A stretch of 64,000 nucleotides of DNA. Origin: UBA7185 sp964606855 (GTDB taxonomy: Bacteria > Bacillota > Peptococcia > Peptococcales > Peptococcaceae). Shown in pieces: positions 27,628 to 35,824 of the stretch. Made by a program: the position numbers and the translations under genes. Location: NCBI GenBank assembly GCA_964606855.1, contig CAZSHM010000001.1, positions 1-64,000 of the forward strand, given 5' to 3'. Below the pieces are notes generated by a model. It had not been told where the DNA came from. It saw nothing but the letters and a program-made list of their open reading frames with translations, and did not search any database. Position 1 is the stretch's first letter. Every line of letters begins with the position of its first letter.

Positions 27628-27895
27628 AGTCATGCGCTTGTCTCCGAACTGTACTTTCCAGACGGTACCCAGACAGTTAGCTCGAACCAGGCACTCCCAC
27701 GGCACACACGATGGCTTACTTATTGCTGCTTCCTTCCGGACCTGACAAGGTTCGTAAGTTCGTATTGCGCAGGACCCAGCCGTCAACACCACTTATCTGA
27801 GGCAGGCTCTACAAAGCCAGCCCTCGGACAAGCATCAACCCTGCTATAGCGGATTGCAGGTTACAGGGCACCGCTACCTCCCCGTCTAGCATGAC
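27628..27895 (-). ncRNA. ffs: Signal recognition particle RNA, large type
   Basis: On the minus strand the conserved SRP RNA domain IV sequence is complete: GTCAGGTCCGGAAGGAAGCAGC begins at 27747 and contains both internal loops. Near the 5' end (about 27840-27886) the Alu-domain signature GGGGAGGTAGCGGTGCC is present with the downstream GCAATCCGCTATAGCAGGG. The total of about 270 nt is the large SRP RNA of Bacillus and Clostridia. A consensus promoter places the 5' end near 27895 and a T-run marks the 3' end near 27628. Confidence 0.93.
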
Positions 27896-27901
27896 AGAAC
27901 T

Positions 27902-27930
27902 ATTTTAGCATGCGCGCGCCGCCGCGTCAA
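27902..27930 (-). promoter_or_regulatory. Promoter of the SRP RNA
   Basis: Minus strand TTGACG (27925-27930), 17-bp spacer, TAAAAT (27902-27907). Confidence 0.75.
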
Positions 27931-27983
27931 GTGCCGCGTTCGGATTTCCGCCGTGCGGCGTGCGCGCGCCGCCGCAAGATATG

Positions 27984-28184
27984 TTACGCCTTCTCGTCGC
28001 AGACGACCGTGTAGCCGAATTTAGAAACAACTTTTTTTGCGCTCTCGCATCCTTCTCCCGCGGGAAGAACCACGTCCGCGTTCTTCCTCTCATCCGTTTC
28101 GTCGCAGACAACCGTGTAACCATACTTGGACGCGACGGTCTTCACATTCTCGCAGAGTTCCCTTCCCAATACTTTTCCGTCCAT
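27984..28184 (-). CDS. 66-residue protein of two tandem repeats
   Basis: A small protein of no recognised family. It consists of two near-identical units, KTVASKYGYTVVCDE (about residues 14-28) and KKVVSKFGYTVVCDE (about 50-64), joined by an acidic/Pro-Gly linker. Each unit has one Cys followed by Asp-Glu, so the protein could bind metal or form disulfides; it has no signal peptide or membrane helix. ATG 28184 has AGGAG seven bases upstream. It lies directly upstream of the SRP RNA promoter on the same strand. The repeat and ribosome site make a real gene likely. Confidence 0.6.
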   Translation of the reverse strand: MDGKVLGRELCENVKTVASKYGYTVVCDETDERKNADVVLPAGEGCESAKKVVSKFGYTVVCDEKA

Positions 28185-28295
28185 GACTCCTGTCCGCCTC
28201 CTTTTCATCCGCACAATTGTGCGCTGCACAGACAAACTGTCCTCTTTCCATCTCTAGTATACCACGGCCGGGAACGGCCGGGCGCACAGCCTCTT

Positions 28296-28315
28296 CTATA
28301 ACCATATTGTTATAG
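28296..28315. promoter_or_regulatory. Inverted repeat upstream of the microprotein
   Basis: CTATAAC (28296-28302) and GTTATAG (28309-28315) flank CATATT, a 7-bp perfect inverted repeat about 110 bp ahead of the repeat microprotein and near a TATAAT on the plus strand (28318-28323). A regulator site is possible. Confidence 0.35.
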
Positions 28316-28402
28316 GCTATAATGCGGCCGGAGCGCGGGCGATCCGGTTGCGGGGGGGGGCTGGAGAGGAACGCAAATTTTTCTCAAAACCTGCTTTTGT
28401 GC

Positions 28403-28431
28403 TTGACTTGCCCCCGGAAACATGGTAGAAT
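28403..28431 (+). promoter_or_regulatory. Promoter of tRNA-Ser
   Basis: TTGACT (28403-28408), 17-bp spacer, TAGAAT (28426-28431), about 20 bp before the tRNA. Confidence 0.7.
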
Positions 28432-28450
28432 ACATCCGCTGAAAGCATTT

Positions 28451-28537
28451 GGAGAGATGTCCGAGTGGTCGAAGGAGCACGCCTGGAAAGCGTGTATACG
28501 GGTAACTGTATCAAGGGTTCGAATCCCTTTCTCTCCG
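28451..28537 (+). tRNA. tRNA-Ser (anticodon GGA)
   Basis: Class II tRNA with a long variable arm: acceptor GGAGAGA with TCTCTCC and discriminator G, anticodon loop CTGGAAA giving GGA, T loop GGTTCGAATCC. No CCA is encoded, unlike the Lys and Pro tRNAs in this window. Confidence 0.95.
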
Positions 28538-28549
28538 TTGCGCAAAGGA

Positions 28550-28588
28550 GGCCCGATACATCGTGCGTGCGATAGATCGGGCCTTTTT
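28550..28588 (+). terminator. Terminator after tRNA-Ser
   Basis: GGCCCGAT (28550-28557) pairs with ATCGGGCC (28576-28583), followed by five T. Confidence 0.85.
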
Positions 28589-28658
28589 GATGATGCGTCC
28601 GGCGGCGCGCGTTTCTGACGGGTGAGAGACCGAATCTGTCCGACCGGGGGGTGTCAGT

Positions 28659-28808
28659 ATGAACAAGGGGATTAAATTTGAATTGCTGGGCATTGGAGTT
28701 ATTTTATTGGGACTGGCCTTGAGTAATCATGTTTTTACGATCATTCTTGGAGTTATAGGGTTTGGGGTCCTTTCGGCAGGATGTTTTTTGAAAGATACGG
28801 ATAGGTAA
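28659..28808 (+). CDS. Small hydrophobic membrane protein
   Basis: A 49-residue frame, MNKGIKFELLGIGVILLGLA at the start, with two hydrophobic stretches separated by LSNHVF and a charged end (KDTDR). It reads as a two-helix hairpin membrane protein. Its DNA is clearly more AT-rich than the neighbourhood, which suggests recent arrival or relaxed selection. A GGGGGGTG stretch lies before the ATG. No family is recognised; moderately confident that it is translated. Confidence 0.45.
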   Translation: MNKGIKFELLGIGVILLGLALSNHVFTIILGVIGFGVLSAGCFLKDTDR

Positions 28809-28951
28809 GCCGAGATTTGCGAGGCGCGGTATGGCTTGGATTCATGTGCGGAGGAGGATCGTTCCGTCATCCCAAACAGGTTAGAACCGTATGGCGATGC
28901 GTTCAGTATTGTTATTGTAGAATCAATTCCAGTTTAACGAGACACAAAAGC

Positions 28952-28999
28952 AGTTCCCGACGACCGGCATTCCGTCAGCCGATCGTCGGGAACTTTTTT
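28952..28999. terminator. Strong hairpin terminator
   Basis: AGTTCCCGACGA... pairs with ...TCGTCGGGAACT (28952 to 28993), then TTTTTT. It ends plus-strand transcription past the small membrane gene. The 29000-29146 stretch before the next gene shows nothing else. Confidence 0.8.
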
Positions 29000-29146
29000 C
29001 GTACATGGAGACAAGCCCGGATCTCTCCCCACAAAGAGGGAAAGGAGAGCCTGTGTACCGAGAAGTTTTTTCTCCTGGAACAGAAGCGGGTTCAGCTCCG
29101 GCGCGCTGAAATCGTGCTCTTGCAGTCCTTTTCGGAGTCGGCCGGC

Positions 29147-30616
29147 TCAGTTGCTGTAGAGGAAACGGTGATTGTAGTAGTTGGAGTTCATCGACAGCTG
29201 CTCGTTCAGGGCGTCCAGGCCAATCTGCTCCGCCAGGGTCGGCGCGCCGGAAAACAGATTTGTGCCCAGAGCCAGGCGGTCGCCGCCAAAGGAGACGCCC
29301 AGCGCTGCAAGCGTGGTCGGGAACATGTCCAGCGTGGTAAAGATGCGATTTTTGCTGTGGGCGGTCGGATTTTCCACGGCCGGATGAAGGATGCACTCGT
29401 AGACCTGCCGGTCGTAGTCCTTATCGACCCGGTTGAAGAAATTGCTGTCCATGCTCTGATGATCTCCGGCGAGGATGATGGTGGTGTTCTCATAAAAGTC
29501 CTGCTGCATCACCCAGGAGACAAACTCATACACTTGGCGGCTGGAGCATTCAATCACATTGGCATACTGGTCGCGGTTGTCATTCGGGCACAGCGGGCAG
29601 ACATAGCCGTCCTCGAAGTGCGTGTCCACGGTGAGCATGGTCAGATTAAAGGGTTCGCCGGATTCCGCAAGCCGCAACAGTTCTTCCTTGGCGTACTGAA
29701 ACAGTTTGCGGTCCTCGTAGCCCCAGAATTCATGATAGTCCTGCGGGAGACGGCCGTCCGCGATGGCGGCATTGTAGTCGTTGATCTCATAACCGCCGTG
29801 CTGGCTGAAATAATCGCCGCGCGCGGCGAAACTGGCATCGGAGCCCATCAGCACCACCTGCTTGTACCCGGCTTCGTTCAGGATATCGCCCAGTGTCCAG
29901 GCACCCGGAAAAATTTTTGCATAGTCCCCGTAATAGAGTTCCCCGTCGAAGGGAAGTTTGAGCGGCAGGCCCGAGGTCTGCGCGACCATAGCGGCCATGG
30001 TCCAGGTTGTGCCCGGCAGCGTATGGCTGCCGCCAAAACCTTCGTTGGGAGAAAAATTGACGTTCTCTTCAGCCAGCTGCCGCAGTTCCGGGATCAGATC
30101 CTTCTGCTGAGCACCGCCGTGCTCCACATCGGTGTAGGTGACTTCCATGGATTCAAGATAAATGTAGATCAGATTGCGCTTCTGCTCAGGGAAGGTGTAC
30201 GTGACGTCCTTCGGCTCTACATATGCTTCCTGATAGATGCTTGTCTCCTGGAGCTGGTTGCGCACGAAGGTGATGAATTCGAGATTATAGTTGGCTATGA
30301 GAAAGCACAGCAGCAGCGACACGACCGTGACCATATTCTTATGCTCGGAAATCCGCCGGATGAGCAGAACCGGGCGGCTGTCCGGGTACTTGCTCTGAAG
30401 CCAGTGCCAGAGGATACCTGCAATGAGCATTGTCCCGATGCTCATTGAGCACGCAAAGAGCAGGCACCGCAACACGGCGTGTGAGCTGGCGCCTTTCATG
30501 GGAACATGCAGATTGAACAGTAATTGTTCCGCGTCGAGATTTTTCAACCATATGCTGGCAAAGACGCAGGTTAAAAGGATAAAAAAGAACAGAACCCTGC
30601 CCAGGTTTTTCTTGTG
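29147..30616 (-). CDS. LTA synthase-like sulfatase-fold phosphoglycerol transferase
   Basis: A 489-residue membrane enzyme of the LtaS/MdoB sulfatase family. About three N-terminal membrane helices (fewer than the usual five) precede the outer catalytic domain, which begins with IYIYLESMEVTY. The nucleophile Thr is in GSHTLPGTTWTMAAM, and metal-site motifs DTHFEDG and AGDHQSMDSNFF follow. Such enzymes move glycerol phosphate onto lipoteichoic acid or other glycolipids. The start is uncertain: ATG 30616 has an AAGGGGG site upstream at about 11 bases, while ATG 30649 gives eleven more residues but no ribosome site. Confidence 0.8.
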   Translation of the reverse strand, partial: HKKNLGRVLFFFILLTCVFASIWLKNLDAEQLLFNLHVPMKGASSHAVLRCLLFACSMSIGTMLIAGILWHWLQSKYPDSRPVLLIRRISEHKNMVTVVSLLLCFLIANYNLEFITFVRNQLQETSIYQEAYVEPKDVTYTFPEQKRNLIYIYLESMEVTYTDVEHGGAQQKDLIPELRQLAEENVNFSPNEGFGGSHTLPGTTWTMAAMVAQTSGLPLKLPFDGELYYGDYAKIFPGAWTLGDILNEAGYKQVVLMGSDASFAARGDYFSQHGGYEINDYNAAIADGRLPQDYHEFWGYEDRKLFQYAKEELLRLAESGEPFNLTMLTVDTHFEDGYVCPLCPNDNRDQYANVIECSSRQVYEFVSWVMQQDFYENTTIILAGDHQSMDSNFFNRVDKDYDRQVYECILHPAVENPTAHSKNRIFTTLDMFPTTLAALGVSFGGDRLALGTNLFSGAPTLAEQIGLDALNEQLSMNSNYYNHRFLYSN

Positions 30617-30787
30617 CATGGATCTGGTAGCCCCCTTATTTTTTTGCATAGCAAACACAACACCCTATTCTGCCGGCACAAAACAAGACGTATGTCTCTC
30701 TGCCGCAGTCCTGCGCGCCGCAGATTCCGCCGCCGGCTCGATGGACAGCGGGAGCGGCGAACCTGTTTTCCGATACAGCGCGGAGAA

Positions 30788-31807
30788 TCAGTAGATTTCC
30801 TTCTTCTCTGAGCCGCGCAGCACGTCGAGATTCTGCAGCGCAAGACCGGTGCCAAGTGCCACGCAGGAGATGGCGTCCTCCGGAATATAGGTAGGCAGTC
30901 CGGTCCGCTCCGAGACCAGAATGTCCATCCCGTGCAGGAGAGAACCGCCCCCGGTCATCACGATACCGCGGTTCATAATATCGCTTGCCAATTCCGGCGG
31001 GGTTTTCTCCAGAACTTCTTTGATTGCGGCGATGATGTCCTCGATCTGCTCCACGATGGCTTCGTTGACTTTCTCCGCCGTGATGGTGACTGTCTTGGGC
31101 AGGCCCGTGATCAGGTCGCGGCCCTTTAACTCCGCGGTTTCTCCGGCGCGCAGGGAGGGATAGGCGCTTCCGATCTCTTTTTTGACCTCCTCTGCGGTGC
31201 GCTCCCCGATGACCAGATTGTGGTACCGCCGGATATAGCGCACGATCGCCTCGTCGAACTTGTCCCCGCCCACACGGATGGATTTGCTGCAGACCACGCC
31301 GCCGAGGGAGAGCACGGCGATATCGGTGGTGCCGCCGCCGATATCCACGACCATACTGCCGTTCGGCTCGGAGATGTCAATGCCCGCGCCCAGCGCCGCG
31401 GCGACCGGCTCCTCGATGAGGTAGGCTTCTTTGGCGCCTGCGGCAATAGCAGCCTGCTTGACAGCGCGCTCCTCCACACTGGTGACGCCGGAGGGGATGC
31501 AGACCATCACGCGGGGCTTGACAAAGGTCCGGCGCTTGCTGGCTTTGTTGATAAAGTACTTCAACATTTTTTCTGTGACGTCGTACTCCGCGATCACCCC
31601 GTCGCGCAGCGGACGGATGGCCACGATGTTGCCGGGCGTGCGGCCGAGCATCTCCCGGGCCTCGGTGCCGACGGCAATCACACGGTTCGTGTTGTTGTCG
31701 ATGGCGACCACAGACGGTTCATTGAGCACAATACCCTCTTTATTGACATATACTAGGACGCTGGCCGTACCCAGGTCGACCGCGATATCTTCTCCTTTAA
31801 AGCACAT
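30788..31807 (-). CDS. mreB: Rod-shape actin homologue MreB
   Basis: A 339-residue actin-like ATPase that organises lateral wall synthesis. The phosphate-1 motif DLGTASVLVY is at the N-terminus, phosphate-2 in VVDIGGGTTDIAVLSLGG, the connecting and adenosine motifs in GIVMTGGGSLLHG. The sequence resembles Mbl/MreBH as much as MreB. No mreC or mreD follows; a monofunctional transglycosylase lies upstream on the same strand, about 400 bp away. A GAGGAGCG ribosome site precedes ATG 31807. A promoter is at 32061-32089, leaving a leader of about 245 nt that shows no recognised riboswitch. Confidence 0.93.
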   Translation of the reverse strand: MCFKGEDIAVDLGTASVLVYVNKEGIVLNEPSVVAIDNNTNRVIAVGTEAREMLGRTPGNIVAIRPLRDGVIAEYDVTEKMLKYFINKASKRRTFVKPRVMVCIPSGVTSVEERAVKQAAIAAGAKEAYLIEEPVAAALGAGIDISEPNGSMVVDIGGGTTDIAVLSLGGVVCSKSIRVGGDKFDEAIVRYIRRYHNLVIGERTAEEVKKEIGSAYPSLRAGETAELKGRDLITGLPKTVTITAEKVNEAIVEQIEDIIAAIKEVLEKTPPELASDIMNRGIVMTGGGSLLHGMDILVSERTGLPTYIPEDAISCVALGTGLALQNLDVLRGSEKKEIY

Positions 31808-32060
31808 GGCGTTTCGCTCCTCTGTTTTCTATTTTCTGATTGCGCCGGTTCTGTGTCCGTGCAAGCCTGCCGCGTGCAAAATGGTGCCGCGCGCAGCAGG
31901 CATGTTCCGCGCTCTCCCGCCAAGACGATTCCGGATCTGTTTCGAAGAATTAGCGCATCCGCCGGAGCGGCGCGGACAACTGCCGTGCCGGGGATGCCGG
32001 GCGGGCGCTTTGGCAAGCGCAGATGCGTACCTTGTTTTTTGCAGGTACATCAACACAGTT

Positions 32061-32089
32061 ATTGTATTATTTTTCCGCTGGGAATACAA
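32061..32089 (-). promoter_or_regulatory. Promoter of mreB
   Basis: Minus strand TTGTAT (32084-32089), 17-bp spacer, TACAAT (32061-32066). The 31808-32060 leader contains an imperfect GC-rich hairpin (GCCTGC...GCAGGC) and nothing else identified. Confidence 0.55.
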
Positions 32090-32203
32090 GATGTATTTCT
32101 CGTAATTTTTAGTTTTTTACGCCGCTCCGCGGTGGCCGCGCATGAGCGTGCTCATATCTGCGTGAACACGCCGATTCGGAGAAAATACGGCCGGACGCGA
32201 GCG

Positions 32204-32920
32204 TCAAAGTGCGAGAGCGGCAGCTTCCTCCTCGCTCAGATAGCCCCAGAGGACCATATTTCGCAGAACCTGGTGCTGCCGCTGCCGCGCGAGATCCGGG
32301 TTGGCCGTGGGCGCGTAGACCGAGGGCGCGTTGGGCAGTCCGGCCAGGAGCGCACATTCGCTGTCACTGAGCTCGGCCGGCGTTTTGCCGAGATAGCCCA
32401 TGCTCGCGTCATAGATGCAGTAGTAGCCGTCGCCGTAGTAGATGCTGTTGATGTAGAGCTCCAGAATGTGGTCTTTATCGTAGAGGCGCTCGATTTCCCG
32501 CGCCATAAAGACTTCGGCGATCTTGCGCGTCAGTTCTTTTTTCTGCGTGAAGAACTGATTTTTTGCCAGCTGCTGCGTGATGGTGCTTCCGCCTTCCACC
32601 ATGCGTCCGGCCTGGATGTCATGCCAAACGGCTCGAAGAATGGCGATTCCGTCTACGCCGTGGTGCTGATAGAAGCGGTGATCTTCCGCTGCCACCACCG
32701 CGTCCAGATAGAGGGGGGGGAGTTCCTCCAGCTTCGTATAGTGCGGTTTCTGCTCGATAGCTGCCATGGTTTCCACGATCGGGCTTTCTTCCAGTGCCTG
32801 CGTGTAGAGCGCATACCCCTCGTGGAGCGTGTATAGGCCGACCGCTGCGGCGAGAAAGAGCGCAAGCAGAAAAAACCAGCGGAGCAGGCGGAATAGTTTA
32901 TGTCCAAGAGTGCGAATCAA
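32204..32920 (-). CDS. Monofunctional peptidoglycan transglycosylase (GT51)
   Basis: A 238-residue membrane-anchored glycosyltransferase that polymerises lipid II. After one N-terminal helix (LLRWFFLLALFLAAAVGLY) it has the family motifs in order: AAEDHRFYQHHG with the catalytic Glu, EGGSTITQQLAKN, KIAEVFMAREIE and ILELYINSIYYG. There is no transpeptidase domain, so it is a stand-alone enzyme rather than a class A PBP. A TTG start at 32920 is proposed because AAAGGTGGGG is about six bases upstream; the upstream frame is open but Arg/Pro-rich and dissimilar. It lies near mreB and an LTA synthase-like gene, an envelope group. Confidence 0.85.
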   Translation of the reverse strand: MIRTLGHKLFRLLRWFFLLALFLAAAVGLYTLHEGYALYTQALEESPIVETMAAIEQKPHYTKLEELPPLYLDAVVAAEDHRFYQHHGVDGIAILRAVWHDIQAGRMVEGGSTITQQLAKNQFFTQKKELTRKIAEVFMAREIERLYDKDHILELYINSIYYGDGYYCIYDASMGYLGKTPAELSDSECALLAGLPNAPSVYAPTANPDLARQRQHQVLRNMVLWGYLSEEEAAALAL

Positions 32921-33230
32921 AGGAACCCCACCTTTGCCTGTAGGATGCGCGCATCGCACGCGCGGCGGAGCGCGCCTTATAAGATATTTTTCGCGGTCGG
33001 AGGGAAAACATCCTGCCTGTGCTGTGAACTTTCCGGGGGGGCCAACCCTTTGCGAAAAGCGCGCGGCGGGTTCTCCGGCGGCTGGCAAGGGCGGGAGGCA
33101 AGGGCGTTTTCTGCCGGGCCGCTCCGAGCAGGAACGCTCCGGGCGTAAAACCGGCGAACGCCGGATACAAACGCAGGATAAAAGAGGTGGCAAGCAGGTG
33201 AAAAATGCGAGAAAGAAATGCGAGAAAGAA
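32921..33230. other. Intergenic region, no gene seen
   Basis: GC-rich stretch between divergent genes. Only a possible TATAAG box for the transglycosylase gene (about 32980) was noticed; no RNA or clear repeat. Confidence 0.5.
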
Positions 33231-33259
33231 TTGAAAAAAAGGTTGTGGAATGATACAAT
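33231..33259 (+). promoter_or_regulatory. Promoter of the DUF4446 gene
   Basis: TTGAAA (33231-33236), 17-bp spacer, TACAAT (33254-33259); leader about 160 nt to 33425. Confidence 0.65.
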
Positions 33260-33424
33260 ATTCCTTACAAGGCCGTCGGAAGTTTGGAGGGGGCTTCAGA
33301 CGTGAGGCTTTAACGGGGAGAATCTACTGGAAAAATCCGACGCCCTCCGCGCGATCGCCGGCAGGGTGCAAATTCGGCTGTCTGGGCGATGTGGTCGGGA
33401 CGCATTGGAGGGTGGAAATCCGGC

Positions 33425-33958
33425 ATGGAAGTTTTGACTTTCTTAAATCAATACGCGGCGGTCTTTCTAATTGCGCTGACGCTTTTGGCACTGGCGCTTT
33501 TCCTGCGCCTGACGCAGCTGCACGGGGAGATCCGCACCTTGAAAAAGAAATATACGGCGCTCACCCTGGGCACAAGCGGGGAGACGCTGACGGATATTGT
33601 CACGGAGTTGGCCGAGGGGCACAGCGCGGCCAAGGAGCAGATCCGTCAGCTGGAGGAGGAAGTGATGGATCTGCGCAAGCAGCAGCAGAGCGATCTCAAT
33701 CACGTTGCCATCATGCACTACAATGCGTTCGACTTCACGTACGGAGAGCTGAGTTTTTCCATGGCGGTTCTGGATGATGTTGGAAGCGGCTTCATCTTCA
33801 CCAACATCCACAACCGCGACGACGCGCGCTGCTACTGCAAGCGTATTCTGAACGGGGAGAGCAAGCATCCGCTCAGTGAAGAAGAAAAAGAAGTGCTGGA
33901 ATATGCGTTGAACAGCGAGGCCGGCTACAGCCGCCTGGCGCGCGGCGGGGCCAAATAG
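33425..33958 (+). CDS. DUF4446 family membrane-anchored protein
   Basis: A 177-residue protein with one N-terminal transmembrane helix (YAAVFLIALTLLALALFLRL), a coiled-coil segment (residues about 60-90, QIRQLEEEVMDLRKQQQSD) and a C-terminal globular part containing the family signature NAFDFTYGELSFSMAVLDD and NIHNRDDARCYCKRI. DUF4446 proteins are common in Bacillota, often near parB/noc or serS, and have no assigned function. ATG 33425 follows GGAGGGTGG. The MarR-type regulator gene starts 20 bp downstream and probably shares the transcript. Confidence 0.8.
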   Translation: MEVLTFLNQYAAVFLIALTLLALALFLRLTQLHGEIRTLKKKYTALTLGTSGETLTDIVTELAEGHSAAKEQIRQLEEEVMDLRKQQQSDLNHVAIMHYNAFDFTYGELSFSMAVLDDVGSGFIFTNIHNRDDARCYCKRILNGESKHPLSEEEKEVLEYALNSEAGYSRLARGGAK

Positions 33959-33977
33959 ACGAATGGTTGGTGACAAA

Positions 33978-34463
33978 ATGGGGCAAGGGACAAACAACAC
34001 GGACAATCCAGAGCGGCGGTCTTACGGCGTGCTTTTCAAGCAGCTGTCGATGGCATATGCCAAAAGTCTGCGGCGCGCGGCTGCGCGCTATGATCTGACG
34101 GCCGCGCAGGCCATGATCCTGATCTATCTCTCAAAAGCGGATCATCCGGTCAATCAGCGGGAACTGGAGACGTACTACCGTCTCAGCAATCCCACGGTGA
34201 CAGGACTGATGAAACGCATGGAGGCGAAAAATTTCATCCAGCGCGAGGTCAGCAAGGAGGACGCGCGCTTTAAGTACATCACGCTGACCCCTAAGGCCAT
34301 AGAGGTCGTGAGCAGCGTGCAGGGGGAACTGGATGACACGGACCGCTGCGCGGTGCAGTCTCTGAATACGGAGGAGGAGCAGCAGTTTTACCGTTTTTTG
34401 ACCTGTGCGCTGGAGAATCTCTGCGCCGTGGAGCGGGCGCAGCAAAGCCCGCCGCAGTGCTGA
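33978..34463 (+). CDS. MarR family transcriptional regulator
   Basis: A 161-residue winged-helix regulator. The DNA-recognition helix region is NQRELETYYRLSNPTVTGLM and the wing EVSKEDARFKYITLT; flanking helices form the dimer. Unlike the other MarR protein in this window it has no Cys in the sensing position near the N-terminus. The ATG at 33978 has GGTTGGTGA upstream; ATG 33963 is also possible and adds five residues. No operator was identified; it is the last gene of the DUF4446 transcript. Confidence 0.8.
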   Translation: MGQGTNNTDNPERRSYGVLFKQLSMAYAKSLRRAAARYDLTAAQAMILIYLSKADHPVNQRELETYYRLSNPTVTGLMKRMEAKNFIQREVSKEDARFKYITLTPKAIEVVSSVQGELDDTDRCAVQSLNTEEEQQFYRFLTCALENLCAVERAQQSPPQC

Positions 34464-34494
34464 ACGAGCACGGAGAACAGCCGCGAGAACAGGA

Positions 34495-34533
34495 AGAGCC
34501 GCAGATCCAGATCCGGGATCTGCGGCTCTTTGT
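34495..34533. terminator. Hairpin between convergent marR-type gene and trpS
   Basis: A perfect 14-bp stem (34495-34508 with 34516-34529) and a short loop. The T-run is weak on both sides, so efficiency is uncertain. Confidence 0.6.
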
Positions 34534-34597
34534 CTATTCTGTTTTGTAGAGCACTGCTCGTGGCGGAAGTGTTTCCAAGGGAAGAAGCTGAGCATGC

Positions 34598-35590
34598 TTA
34601 TATCTGCAGATACATGGCATCCTTGACTCTGCGGACCGTCTCCTCGCCGATGCGGCAGGCCTTGTCGGTGCCGCTGGCGATGATATCATGCACTTCGTCT
34701 CGGTGTGTTTCGTAGTAGGCGCGGCGCTGGCGGAAGGGTTCCAAGAGCGTGTTCAGACTCCCCGCCAGGCGCTTCTTACAGGCCACACAGCCGATTCTGC
34801 CCTGCCGGCACATTTGACAGATGTTCTCGTATTCTCCCGGGGTGAAGGTCTGGTGATACTTATTGACCACGCAGATATCCGGATGGCCGGGATCGCTGGC
34901 CTTGATGCGGGCGGGATCGGTGACGGCGGCGTTGACCTTGCGGGTCACTTCCTCGGCGGGGTCAGAGAGATAGATGGCGTTGCCGAGGCTCTTGCCCATT
35001 TTGGCGTTGCCGTCCAGGCCCACCAGCCGGGAACAGTTGCTGAGCATATGCTGAGGTTCCTTGAGCACAGGCGCATAGAGTTCGTTGAAGCGGCGCACCA
35101 GCTTGCGTGTCAGTTCCATATGCGGCAGCTGATCCTCGCCAACGGGTACCAGATCGGCGTTGCAGAAGGTGATATCCGCCGACTGGCTCACCGGATAGCC
35201 CAGGAAACCGTAGGTGAGATCGTCGTACCCGTACTGAGCCGCCTCCGTCTTGATGGTGGGGTTATGGCGCAGGGTGTTGACGCTGACCAGCATCGAGTAG
35301 AACACAGTCAGTTCCGCGATGGCGGGCACATGAGACTGGAGCACAAACGTCGTCTTTTCGGGGTCCAGTCCGACGGAGAGATTGTCGATGGCCACCTCGT
35401 AGATGCTGTCGCGGATCAGCTGCGGGCGTTCAAAATGGGTGGTCAGCGCCTGGATATCTGCGATGAGAATGAAGGTCTCATATTCGTCTTGCAGTTGGAT
35501 GCGGTTCTGCAGGCTGCCCACATAGTGGCCGATGTGCAGCTTGCCGGTGGGACGGTCGCCGGTCAAGATCCTCTTTTTGGTCTGTTCCAT
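34598..35590 (-). CDS. trpS: Tryptophanyl-tRNA synthetase, Fe-S cysteine type
   Basis: A 330-residue class I synthetase that charges tRNA-Trp. HIGH is intact (HIGHY, residues 19-23) and KMSKS appears as KMGKS (197-201). In the C-terminal half the cysteines C240, C258, C261, C268 and C271 are present; C240-x20-C261-x6-C268-x2-C271 closely resembles the C-x22-C-x6-C-x2-C set that binds a [4Fe-4S] cluster in Thermotoga maritima TrpRS. AAGGAGCC precedes the ATG. Its own promoter is at 35659-35687 with a leader of only about 60 nt, too short for a T-box. Confidence 0.95.
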   Translation of the reverse strand: MEQTKKRILTGDRPTGKLHIGHYVGSLQNRIQLQDEYETFILIADIQALTTHFERPQLIRDSIYEVAIDNLSVGLDPEKTTFVLQSHVPAIAELTVFYSMLVSVNTLRHNPTIKTEAAQYGYDDLTYGFLGYPVSQSADITFCNADLVPVGEDQLPHMELTRKLVRRFNELYAPVLKEPQHMLSNCSRLVGLDGNAKMGKSLGNAIYLSDPAEEVTRKVNAAVTDPARIKASDPGHPDICVVNKYHQTFTPGEYENICQMCRQGRIGCVACKKRLAGSLNTLLEPFRQRRAYYETHRDEVHDIIASGTDKACRIGEETVRRVKDAMYLQI

Positions 35591-35658
35591 ATTTTTCAGG
35601 CTCCTTCTTGCGGATTTGTCTGTTGATTCGGGGAAGGTCTTCTCTTCAGTCTACAAAA

Positions 35659-35687
35659 ATTATAAAGGGTCGCACTGCCTTTGTCAA
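35659..35687 (-). promoter_or_regulatory. Promoter of trpS
   Basis: Minus strand TTGACA (35682-35687), 17-bp spacer, TATAAT (35659-35664), a consensus sigma-A promoter. Confidence 0.8.
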
Positions 35688-35735
35688 TAAGCGTGCCCTC
35701 TGGGGCGGACAGGTTCGCGCGATGCCGCCGGGGCT

Positions 35736-35765
35736 GAGAAATTGCAACCGCGGTTGCAATTTCTC
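35736..35765. promoter_or_regulatory. Perfect 30-bp palindrome between divergent genes
   Basis: All 30 bases are self-complementary around the centre CCGCGG; the core TTGCAACCGCGGTTGCAA resembles LacI/GalR-family operators (TTGCAA half-sites about a central CG). It lies about 50 bp upstream of the trpS -35 box and about 25 bp upstream of a TATAAT (35789-35794) for the unknown gene at 35825, whose -35 region is poor. A high-affinity site for a dimeric regulator is the simplest reading; the regulator is not in this neighbourhood. Confidence 0.6.
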
Positions 35766-35824
35766 TGTCATTCTGTGGACGGGCGTGGTATAATAAACGG
35801 GATGAAAGCCGGGGAGGGATCGGA

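Noticed and set aside
35591..35690. T-box leader before trpS
   Set aside because: The promoter leaves only about 60 nt of leader, and no specifier or T-box sequence is present.
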